Shown piece after piece: positions 34,875 to 42,089 of a DNA stretch of 51,207 bases. The first letter of the stretch is position 1. Each line of letters starts with the position of its first letter. Source of the DNA: an uncultured Muribaculaceae bacterium. GTDB taxonomy: Bacteria > Bacteroidota > Bacteroidia > Bacteroidales > Muribaculaceae. The notes beneath the pieces were generated by a model. The model did no database searches and was not told where the DNA came from. It worked only from the letters and a program-made list of their open reading frames with translations. The stretch is taken from positions 1 through 51,207 of the forward strand of contig CAMXAZ010000011.1 of assembly GCA_947179295.1 (NCBI GenBank), in the 5' to 3' direction. The translations under genes were made by a program, and so were the position numbers.

Positions 34875-34949
34875 CCGGTTTTGAAACCGGATTGTCCGTC
34901 CGGACAAAATCAACTCCCTGTTGCAGAATCCTGTGGCAGGGAGTTTTTG
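34875..34949 (+). terminator. Triple hairpin ending the TonB/ABC operon
   Basis: Three hairpins in a row follow the last gene: CCGGTTT/AAACCGG, TTGTCC/GGACAA, and AACTCCCTG (34912-34920) with CAGGGAGTT (34937-34945) followed by TTTTG. The third is a good intrinsic terminator. Confidence 0.75.
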
Positions 34950-35024
34950 TCTGTATGAGTTGACTGAACATAGTCGGTCTGCATGACGTTTTAAGTAAGA
35001 AGACCCTTCAGCCGGCCTTTGGAT

Positions 35025-36095
35025 ATGGAAATGAAAACGAGGGAGACAGTCGGATACAATGGAGCCCGATGCGGGCGCCGGATTGCCGGACATGGAGCGG
35101 TACACGTACTGCTTATATGTCTTGCCTCTGTTTTTATGTGTTCATGCCATCAGAAAGAACTTGTCTACCCGGCATCGACAATGCTGAAAGTCACCGTCAG
35201 TTTTGATTGGAAATATGCTCCGGAGGCCGATCCGGAAGGCATGTCAGTGGTGTTTTTCCCGATAGGAGGAGAGGGTAGGATCTGGCGTTACGAACTGTCA
35301 GGGCGTGACGGCGGAACAGTCAGTTTGCCTGCCGGACGCTATAGGATGCTTGCGTTCAATAACGACACGAGATACATATCTTATGACGGAATCTCGCATT
35401 TTGACACATATAACGCCTATACTTTCAAGACGGCCGTTTCGTGGCCGCAGTCTGTGATTGAGACCTATCCGGAGCTGAACGATTACACTGCCTATCACAG
35501 CCCGGATGCTCTCTACTGCGGAACTGCCGAGGATGTGTCCGTCTCACTGTGCTCAGTGTCATACAGGCCATGCGATCCCGGCGCAGACCCGTCAGGCGTG
35601 CAGATCAAAGAGTGCGGGAAGCATATCATAAGATGCTATCCCTCGCCGCGCACTTCGAAATATACCTGCGTCTTCCGCAATGTGGCCAATGCCACCGGCA
35701 TGAAGCGCGGCTATTGCCTGCTTTCGGGACTGGCGCCGTCTGATCTTATTGCGGAAGATATCCTGTCAGACTCAGAGGGAGCCTATGCCTTTCTTGCAGG
35801 CCGGAAAGAAAGTGAGATCTCAGGCAATGTCATGGCCTTCGGGGCCTCGGCCTCGCCGGAAGCCTGTCAGTATCTCTATCTGGTTGCCGTAATGTCTGAC
35901 GGCAAGGTTGCAGCTTTCCGCTACGATGTTTCGGATCAGATACTGAACTCCCCTGATAAGAGAAATGTTATGATTATAATTGATGGTGTCGAGTTGCCTG
36001 AAGTGAAACCGATAGTTCCGGATGATCCGTCGACGGATTTCGAAGTTGCGGTTGACGATTGGGAAATGATCATCATCAATCATGTGGTAGGTTAG
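35025..36095 (+). CDS. DUF5119 family fimbria-associated lipoprotein
   Basis: 356 residues. A long basic N-terminus (about 27 residues) precedes a hydrophobic stretch ending in CSC, a lipobox. The body (PASTMLKVTVSFDWKYAPEADPEGMSVVFFP, then LPAGRYRMLAFNNDT) resembles DUF5119, a family coded next to fimbrillins in Bacteroidales. The C-terminus (DDWEMIIINHVVG) matches the short terminal strand typical of fimbrial subunits. Start: ATG at 35025; an ATG at 35031 and a TTG at 35019 are also in frame. Confidence 0.8.
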   Translation: MEMKTRETVGYNGARCGRRIAGHGAVHVLLICLASVFMCSCHQKELVYPASTMLKVTVSFDWKYAPEADPEGMSVVFFPIGGEGRIWRYELSGRDGGTVSLPAGRYRMLAFNNDTRYISYDGISHFDTYNAYTFKTAVSWPQSVIETYPELNDYTAYHSPDALYCGTAEDVSVSLCSVSYRPCDPGADPSGVQIKECGKHIIRCYPSPRTSKYTCVFRNVANATGMKRGYCLLSGLAPSDLIAEDILSDSEGAYAFLAGRKESEISGNVMAFGASASPEACQYLYLVAVMSDGKVAAFRYDVSDQILNSPDKRNVMIIIDGVELPEVKPIVPDDPSTDFEVAVDDWEMIIINHVVG

Positions 36096-36138
36096 AATCA
36101 CGGATTAATTACAACACAACTAAATAAAGTCCTGTAGT

Positions 36139-37230
36139 ATGAGACATTCTAAAATTCTTATGTTAGCTTCAGTCGGGCTTACATTCTGTCTGGCGTCATG
36201 CTCGTCAGAGAAAGATGATCCGGTTGCTACTGCGGCGGATAATGTGATCCGTTTCACAGCAGCAAGCCCGCAGTCACAGCAGAGGGCGGCTGCAGACATC
36301 ACGACAAGCAATCTTAACCAGTTTTTCGTTTATGGCTATCTGGCTTCAAACGGGTCTCTGTATATGTCGGATGTCGAGGTCAACAAAACCGGTACAAATC
36401 TGTGGGAGTATTCTCCTGTCAAATACTGGCCGACAGGCGATGCCATAAATTTCTATGCCTATGCCCCGGCCAAGATGTTGCCACCCGGCCTCACTCCGCT
36501 TGATCCGATACCTTTCACCAATGCCGGAATGACAGACTTCATTTATGCCGTGGCTCCAAACAAGAGTCAGCCGACCTCCGGAAGCGACGCCCAGGTGAAA
36601 TTCAATTTCCGCCATGCCCTTGCAAAGGTTACCGTGATGTTAAGTTCCGAAGAGACAAAACTGAAAGTCAATGTCAATAATGTGACAATCGTCGGCGCCA
36701 ATCAGAATGGTAATTTCAAGTTCCCGACTGCCTCGACAGCCGGAAATCCTGAAACGGCCGATCAGGCTTCGATAGGTACATGGAGCGATCTGTCAGGCAA
36801 AGGGATTGCTGTACTCCATATGGCTCAGAGACAGGATGAGATCCTGACGCTGACCTCAGAACCTATTGATGCTGATACAGACGGGTCTGGTGCCAAGTTT
36901 TTTATTCCTCAGGAACTGCCCTACAAGCAGGGTGGTGACTTTGCCAACGAAGTATATCTCGTGCTGACCTGCGCCATGTATGACAGTGAGACAGGCGCTA
37001 AGGTATGGCCTAACGCCAACACTCCCGCCATAAATCTTCCTAATGGCGGTCTGTCAGGTGAGGGCTATATCTATCTTACCCTGCAAGGGTCTTCATTCAC
37101 GGCATGGAAGGGTGGTTATCATTACGTCTACAACGTAGTGATCAACGGACATCAGGATATGTCGCAGATAGAGTTCGGCGATCCGACAGTTGACAGTTAC
37201 GTGACTGTAACAACTGAGCTTCAGCCATAA
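36139..37230 (+). CDS. Fimbrillin family protein (Mfa1/FimA-like superfamily)
   Basis: 363 residues. Lipoprotein signal with the lipobox ASCSSEKDD (Cys near 21). N-terminal domain with ADNVIRFTAAS and LNQFFVYGYL, the central KYWPTGDAINFYAYAP and the FNFRHALAKVTV strand, all characteristic of fimbrillins of the Mfa1/BF2992 type. The C-terminal WKGGYHYVYNVVINGH is the usual motif before the last strands. It should be a surface fimbrial subunit matured by a gingipain-like protease or its relative. The gene is 43 bp after DUF5119. Confidence 0.9.
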   Translation: MRHSKILMLASVGLTFCLASCSSEKDDPVATAADNVIRFTAASPQSQQRAAADITTSNLNQFFVYGYLASNGSLYMSDVEVNKTGTNLWEYSPVKYWPTGDAINFYAYAPAKMLPPGLTPLDPIPFTNAGMTDFIYAVAPNKSQPTSGSDAQVKFNFRHALAKVTVMLSSEETKLKVNVNNVTIVGANQNGNFKFPTASTAGNPETADQASIGTWSDLSGKGIAVLHMAQRQDEILTLTSEPIDADTDGSGAKFFIPQELPYKQGGDFANEVYLVLTCAMYDSETGAKVWPNANTPAINLPNGGLSGEGYIYLTLQGSSFTAWKGGYHYVYNVVINGHQDMSQIEFGDPTVDSYVTVTTELQP

Positions 37231-37271
37231 GAGGGTATTTTACGTTTCAATTAAAGATTTTCCGACAAGTT

Positions 37272-37313
37272 CTGCAGCACGCTTGCGGTCTTACGGGCTC
37301 AGGCGCGTTGCAG
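37272..37313 (+). terminator. Hairpin between fimbrillin and DUF3575 genes
   Basis: CTGCAGCACGC (37272-37282) pairs with GCGCGTTGCAG (37303-37313) with one wobble and one mismatch; GACTGATTTTTG follows. It may attenuate transcription from the fimbrillin into the DUF3575 gene or be a terminator. Confidence 0.45.
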
Positions 37314-37377
37314 GACTGATTTTTGATCACATATGCTGCAAGGACGACCGTGATATCGGTCAGACCCTGTAAATGAA

Positions 37378-38613
37378 ATGAAACAACTGTATGTCATATT
37401 ATGCGTTTTGTTGTTGGCGGGAAAACTGTCAGCCAGGGTTGTGTCTGACAGTGTCACGGTATTTTTTCCCGTCTCGCGGACCGAACTGAGGGCATCATAT
37501 ATGGACAATGAAGAGCGTCTGACGCAATTTGTCAGTCAGATTGATTCCATATTGCGGATGAAACCTGAGCCGACTGTGCGGTCTATTGACATATTCGGAG
37601 CGGCTTCGCCGGAAGGAAGCTATGATTTCAACCGCACCCTTTCCGAAGGTCGGGCAAAGTCTATAATGGATTATCTCGACGGCCGACTCGCGCTTCCTGA
37701 CAGCGCGGTGACCATCAGCTATGCTGTACGTAACTGGGATGCTCTGCGCAGGGCTGTGCTTGCTGACAGTCTTGTGCCTGACCGTGAGGATGTGATACGC
37801 CTGTTAGACTCATCTATTGTCGAATATCCGTCTCCCATGTCTGTGGCGCAGAGTGACAGGCTATTGCAATCACTCCGCAATCTTGACGGGGGCAGACCTT
37901 ATCGTTTCATGATAAGAAATATATTTCCTGCACTCCGCGAGGCAACACTTGTAGTTACGTTTTCTCAGCGGATGCCAAAGCCGCTTTTGGCCAGGCGCGT
38001 TATGCCACGTCTGACGGATGCCATTGCAGATACTCTGCCGGAACATATTGTTCTGGCGCTTCCTGAACCACCCGCCGGTAAGGACATCATATGGGCTTTA
38101 CGGACCAATCTGCTCTTTGATGCCTTGGCGGCGCCAGCCATAGGAGCCGAACTGTATCTCGGCCGCAATTTCAGTGTACAGGCCCAATGGATATATGCCT
38201 GGTGGTCACATCGCAGCCGCAATTTCTACTGGAGAATATATGGCGGAGACATAGGTGTCAGATGGTGGTTCGGAAAGAAAGCCCGGCAGCGTCCGCTTTC
38301 AGGTCATCACATTGGCATCTACGGTCAGGCTATGATATGGGACTTTGAACTCGGCGGACGCGGATACATGGGCGGCGCACCTCCGGGGGCCGCTATCTGG
38401 AACAGGGCCAACTTAGGGGTGGGGGTGGAGTATGGCTATTCGCTTCCGTTGGCCGAGAGATGGAATCTGGATTTCTGCATCGGAATCGGATATGTGGGAG
38501 GCGCATATCGGGAATACATTCCAATGTGCGGATCTTATGTGTGGCAATCGACCAAAAATCTGAATTACATAGGTCCCTCAAAAGCCGAGATCTCATTGGT
38601 CTACCGCTTCTGA
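37378..38613 (+). CDS. DUF3575 protein with OmpA-like N-terminal domain
   Basis: 411 residues with a signal peptide (about 1-19). Residues 20-195 include an OmpA/peptidoglycan-binding-like segment (SIDIFGAASPEGSYDFNRTLSEGRAKSIMDYL), and residues 225-411 form a DUF3575 outer-membrane barrel (ALRTNLLFDALAAPAIGAELYLGRNFSVQAQW, ending LVYRF). Such proteins are a usual member of Bacteroidales fimbrial loci, probably anchoring or assembling the fimbria. Normally this gene is first; here it follows the fimbrillin. Confidence 0.87.
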   Translation: MKQLYVILCVLLLAGKLSARVVSDSVTVFFPVSRTELRASYMDNEERLTQFVSQIDSILRMKPEPTVRSIDIFGAASPEGSYDFNRTLSEGRAKSIMDYLDGRLALPDSAVTISYAVRNWDALRRAVLADSLVPDREDVIRLLDSSIVEYPSPMSVAQSDRLLQSLRNLDGGRPYRFMIRNIFPALREATLVVTFSQRMPKPLLARRVMPRLTDAIADTLPEHIVLALPEPPAGKDIIWALRTNLLFDALAAPAIGAELYLGRNFSVQAQWIYAWWSHRSRNFYWRIYGGDIGVRWWFGKKARQRPLSGHHIGIYGQAMIWDFELGGRGYMGGAPPGAAIWNRANLGVGVEYGYSLPLAERWNLDFCIGIGYVGGAYREYIPMCGSYVWQSTKNLNYIGPSKAEISLVYRF

Positions 38614-38636
38614 CCATCTCAGGCCTCCGTTGCTGT

Positions 38637-38755
38637 CTTGCACCTGACAGGAATAATTCTTATATTTGCATATTCCGATAATGGGACGTATCGGTATTGG
38701 GGGATGGGATAAAAAAGCGACACGGCTACTGTGATGGCTGCCGTGTCGCTTTGCG
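38637..38755 (+). ncRNA. Candidate small RNA between convergent genes
   Basis: Between two convergent genes the plus strand has CTTG (38637-38640), 20 bp, then TATATTTG (38661-38668), a complete Bacteroidota promoter with no protein gene behind it. A transcript from about 38675 would begin with the hairpin CCGATA (38675-38680) / TATCGG (38689-38694) and end in the long hairpin at 38716-38750 followed by TTT. That is an RNA of roughly 80 nt. The T-run on this strand is short, so a 3' end here is uncertain. Confidence 0.4.
38711..38752 (-). terminator. Terminator of the calcium ATPase gene
   Basis: AGCGACACGGC (38716-38726) and GCCGTGTCGCT (38740-38750) form a perfect 11-bp stem. On the minus strand it is followed by TTTTTT (plus A6 at 38711-38716), a strong intrinsic terminator for the ATPase transcript. 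It also stands at the end of the plus-strand small-RNA candidate. Confidence 0.75.
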
Positions 38756-38815
38756 GTTGGAGTGGCTATTTCATATATCTCAGGAGAGATATTTGATTCA
38801 ATGAGGGTGTCGGTT

Positions 38816-41476
38816 TCAATGGGATTGCTTATTGAAAAGGCGGATGATTTCGCCAATCCAGAGCACGAGTGATGTGCCGGCGATGATGATGATCCAGTCA
38901 ATGAATCGAAGCGGTTCGACGTTGAAAAATTCTCCGCCGATGCTTACAATCAGGATCTGGCCGAACAGGATGGAGAGGGCAATCAGGCTGAAGCCTCCGC
39001 AGCCTTTGAAGTGGAATGCCGAGCGTCCGGTTTCAAAGGCGCGGGCGTTGAACATGTTCCAGAACTGGAGGAATACGAAGATTGTGAAGAAGAGCGAGAG
39101 TTCGTAGTCGCTTAGGCCGGTATTGCCTCCCATCGGAACAGAGCCTATTTCGGTAAGGCATGTGATGTCGGTGTGCTCGAAATAGTATAGTATGGCGAGG
39201 AGCACCAGGAAGAATATGCCGCCTACGCAGATGATGGACCTTTTCATCGCACTGTTGATGATGAATGCCTCGCGCGGGCGGGGTTTGTCTTTCATCACGG
39301 ATGCGGAGGGTGGGAGAGAAGCAAGCGCCATCGCCGCGAATGTGTCCATGATGAGGTTGACCCACAGCATCTGTGTGACGGTCAGTGGCGACTGCATACC
39401 CATGAATGAACCGAAGAGAACTATGAAGCAGGCCACTACGTTGACGGTCATTTGGAAGAGGATGAAGCGCTGGATGTTCTGATAGAGTGATCGGCCCCAC
39501 ATGACAGCCCGTCCGATTGATGAAAATGAGTTGTCAATGATGGTTATGTCTGAGGCTTCTTTGGCTACTGATGTGCCGTCACCCATCGAGAGTCCGACGT
39601 GGGCTGTCTTGAGTGCCGGAGCGTCGTTTGTGCCGTCGCCGGTGACTGCTACTACCTCATTGTTGGCCTGGAGGGCTTCTACGAGACGCTTTTTGTCCAT
39701 CGGGCGGGCGCGGGCTATGATTTTCAGATCGCCGACACGCTCTTTCAGCTGGGCGTCGGAGAGTTCGGCGAATTCAGGGCCGGTGATAATGTTGCGGTCG
39801 CTGTCAGTTAGGTCGTTCCACAGTCCGATCTGGCGTCCGATTTCTTTGGCTGTGCCTGGAGTGTCGCCGGTGACTATCTTCACTTTTATGCCGGCCTCAA
39901 TGACCTCTTTAACCGCGTCTGGAACATCGGTGCGGACCGGGTCGGAGATGGCCACAATGCCGAGGAAGGTAAGGCCGGAGGCCGCTACTTTGCCGTCGGC
40001 CATAGTCTTGTCGCCATCGTTGATTTCCTGATATGCAAAACCGAGTGTGCGCATGGCCTGGTTCTGATATTCGAGAAGTCTGGCATTGATCTCATCTTCG
40101 GTGACTCCGGCGGTGTCTTTGCACATGCCGAATATAATTTCAGGAGCGCCTTTGACGTAGAGTATGGTTTTCCCGGTTGATGATCGGACCACGGTGGCCA
40201 TGTATTTGCGTTCGGTAGTGAACGGTAGTTCCTCTACCGTGGGTGCCTTGTCTTTCAGGTCGAGGTAGCTGACTCCTCTCTCTCTGAGCCAGAGCAGAAG
40301 CGCTCCCTCGGTGGGGTTGCCGAGCACCTGGATGCGGTCGCCCGACATGTCAAGCTGGGCTGTTGAGTTGACGGCTATTCCTTCGTAGAGAATCTCGTCA
40401 GACGGTTCTCCGAAGAAATCGGCTTTGTAGACCTGCATCTGGTTTCGGGTGAGCGTTCCGGTCTTGTCGGTGCAGATGACGGTCGTGGCTCCCATTGTCT
40501 CGCATGCATGCATTTTGCGCACGAGATTGTTGGTTTTGAGCATACGGCGCATGGAGTAGGCCAGTGAGAGTGTCACTGCCATCGGCAGACCTTCAGGCAC
40601 TGCCACTACGATCAGGGTGACGGCAACCATGAGGGTCTGCAGGAAGAATGCGAGAAACGACACCCAGTCGAAGTCGGGCACATTTATAAAAAACATGGCG
40701 ATACGTCCGGCGATGATGGCTGACGCAAAAGCATAGGAAACTCTCGTGATGAGTTTGCCGAGCCGGTCAAGCTGCTCGTTGAGGGGGGTCTTGACACTAT
40801 CGTCGATCTGCGCCGCTTCGAATACCTTGCCGTTTTCGGTATGGTCGCCGACGGCGAACACACGCATCACTCCGTGGCCTTCCATTATTTTTGTGCCGCG
40901 CATGGCATGGTTGCCGGGAAATGTGGCATCTTTGTCAAATCGGGCCGGATCGGTGGTCTTGTGGCATATCGGTTCTCCGGTCAGAGTCGATTCATCGATG
41001 TTGAGCGAGACAGCTTCAAGCAGTTCGCCGTCGGCCGGGACTTCTTCGCCGGTGTTGAGAATGACGATGTCGCCCACAACGACATCCTGCCTTGTGACCT
41101 GCGTCACGCAGCCGTTGCGGATCACCTGCACCGGCTCGTCATCGTTGATCTGGTTGAGCAGGGCGAATTCCTTGTCGGCTTTCTGCTCGAAGAAAAATGC
41201 GAGGCCGGTAGCAAGCAGTATGGCTATGAAGATGCCGCAGGGTTCGAAAAATATGCCGGAGCCCTCACCGAGGCCCCAGAATTCGTAGCATGAGATACAG
41301 ATTGACAACACTCCCGCAATCAAGAGGATGATAATCAGCGGGTCTCTGAACTTCTCAAGAAATCTTTTCCACAAAGATTTTTTGGCAGGAGGAGTCAGAA
41401 TGTTGACACCATTATTTAGCCGGCTGGCCGAAACTTCGGCATCGGTCAGCCCAGTGTAATGATGTGATTGAGACAT
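38816..41476 (-). CDS. Calcium-translocating P-type ATPase, PMCA type
   Basis: 886-residue inner-membrane P2-type ATPase that would expel Ca2+ using ATP. The actuator loop has TGE (166-168), M4 has VVAVPEGLP (291-298) with the ion-binding Glu, the phosphorylation site is DKTGT (337-341), the hinge is TGDGTNDAP, and the C-terminal M5-M10 segments follow (NVVACFIVLFGS, MLWVNLIMDTFAAMALA). The length and the NLIMDT motif fit the PMCA branch of bacterial calcium pumps. A transport direction cannot be confirmed from sequence. It is 82 bp downstream of the SPFH-like gene. Confidence 0.93.
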   Translation of the reverse strand: MSQSHHYTGLTDAEVSASRLNNGVNILTPPAKKSLWKRFLEKFRDPLIIILLIAGVLSICISCYEFWGLGEGSGIFFEPCGIFIAILLATGLAFFFEQKADKEFALLNQINDDEPVQVIRNGCVTQVTRQDVVVGDIVILNTGEEVPADGELLEAVSLNIDESTLTGEPICHKTTDPARFDKDATFPGNHAMRGTKIMEGHGVMRVFAVGDHTENGKVFEAAQIDDSVKTPLNEQLDRLGKLITRVSYAFASAIIAGRIAMFFINVPDFDWVSFLAFFLQTLMVAVTLIVVAVPEGLPMAVTLSLAYSMRRMLKTNNLVRKMHACETMGATTVICTDKTGTLTRNQMQVYKADFFGEPSDEILYEGIAVNSTAQLDMSGDRIQVLGNPTEGALLLWLRERGVSYLDLKDKAPTVEELPFTTERKYMATVVRSSTGKTILYVKGAPEIIFGMCKDTAGVTEDEINARLLEYQNQAMRTLGFAYQEINDGDKTMADGKVAASGLTFLGIVAISDPVRTDVPDAVKEVIEAGIKVKIVTGDTPGTAKEIGRQIGLWNDLTDSDRNIITGPEFAELSDAQLKERVGDLKIIARARPMDKKRLVEALQANNEVVAVTGDGTNDAPALKTAHVGLSMGDGTSVAKEASDITIIDNSFSSIGRAVMWGRSLYQNIQRFILFQMTVNVVACFIVLFGSFMGMQSPLTVTQMLWVNLIMDTFAAMALASLPPSASVMKDKPRPREAFIINSAMKRSIICVGGIFFLVLLAILYYFEHTDITCLTEIGSVPMGGNTGLSDYELSLFFTIFVFLQFWNMFNARAFETGRSAFHFKGCGGFSLIALSILFGQILIVSIGGEFFNVEPLRFIDWIIIIAGTSLVLWIGEIIRLFNKQSH

Positions 41477-41558
41477 ATGTAGTATGATTTATTAGATGGC
41501 TTCCCGGCATAGAGACTATTGTAGAAAATCATCATTCGGCAACCACGGAAAGAATGCG

Positions 41559-41984
41559 TTATTCTTTTGGCGCCATCAGAGCGCGGGTAGATTCCAGGAT
41601 AGGAAGATTAGTTTCGGTCGGGATATAGATGACAGTCTTGTTGCTGAGGTCTGACTGCTGGCGTACCCACAGATATTGGATATAGGTTGAGGTAATGCTT
41701 CCGTTTTCGATGCGTATGGCCTCGGCCGCACCTTTGGCGCGTTCGATCTCAGCCTGTGCGTTGAGCTTTTCAGCTTCAAGATTCGCTTTGGCCTCCTCGA
41801 TTTTGATTTTACGGTTCTGTTCGGCCTTGGCAAACTCAGCTTTGCCCTCCATCTCCTGTGACCAGACGTTGTACCAGGGGCGGATGAATGCCATTGCTAC
41901 AATAATCAGTATTATGCCTGCCACACTCCAGATGACTCCTTTCAGGATTCCGGGCGTAAGGTTGATGTTGTTATTGTTATACAT
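41559..41984 (-). CDS. Short SPFH/prohibitin-like membrane protein
   Basis: 141 residues: one membrane segment (about 14-37, GVIWSVAGIILIIVAMAFIRPWY), then a coiled coil (about 45-90, AEQNRKIKIEEAKANLEAEKLNAQ) and a C-terminal part (STYIQYLWVRQQ...VIYIPTETNLPIL) like the end of prohibitin/HflC proteins. The SPFH core domain itself is absent, so it is half the usual length. It may scaffold a membrane complex. Promoter GTTG-20 bp-TACTTTTG lies upstream; the calcium ATPase follows. Confidence 0.7.
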   Translation of the reverse strand: MYNNNNINLTPGILKGVIWSVAGIILIIVAMAFIRPWYNVWSQEMEGKAEFAKAEQNRKIKIEEAKANLEAEKLNAQAEIERAKGAAEAIRIENGSITSTYIQYLWVRQQSDLSNKTVIYIPTETNLPILESTRALMAPKE

Positions 41985-42018
41985 GTCAACGTGTGATTAA
42001 AAATATGTTTTGTGTTCA

Positions 42019-42050
42019 CAAAAGTAGATATAAAATCGCTAAAAATCAAC
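42019..42050 (-). promoter_or_regulatory. Promoter of the SPFH-like/ATPase genes
   Basis: On the minus strand GTTG (42050-42047) is followed after 20 bp by TACTTTTG (42026-42019). Start near 42012, leader about 28 nt before the ATG at 41984. Confidence 0.7.
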
Positions 42051-42089
42051 AGGGCTGCGTGAAAAGGCCTAAACTCACTCTGACTTGCA

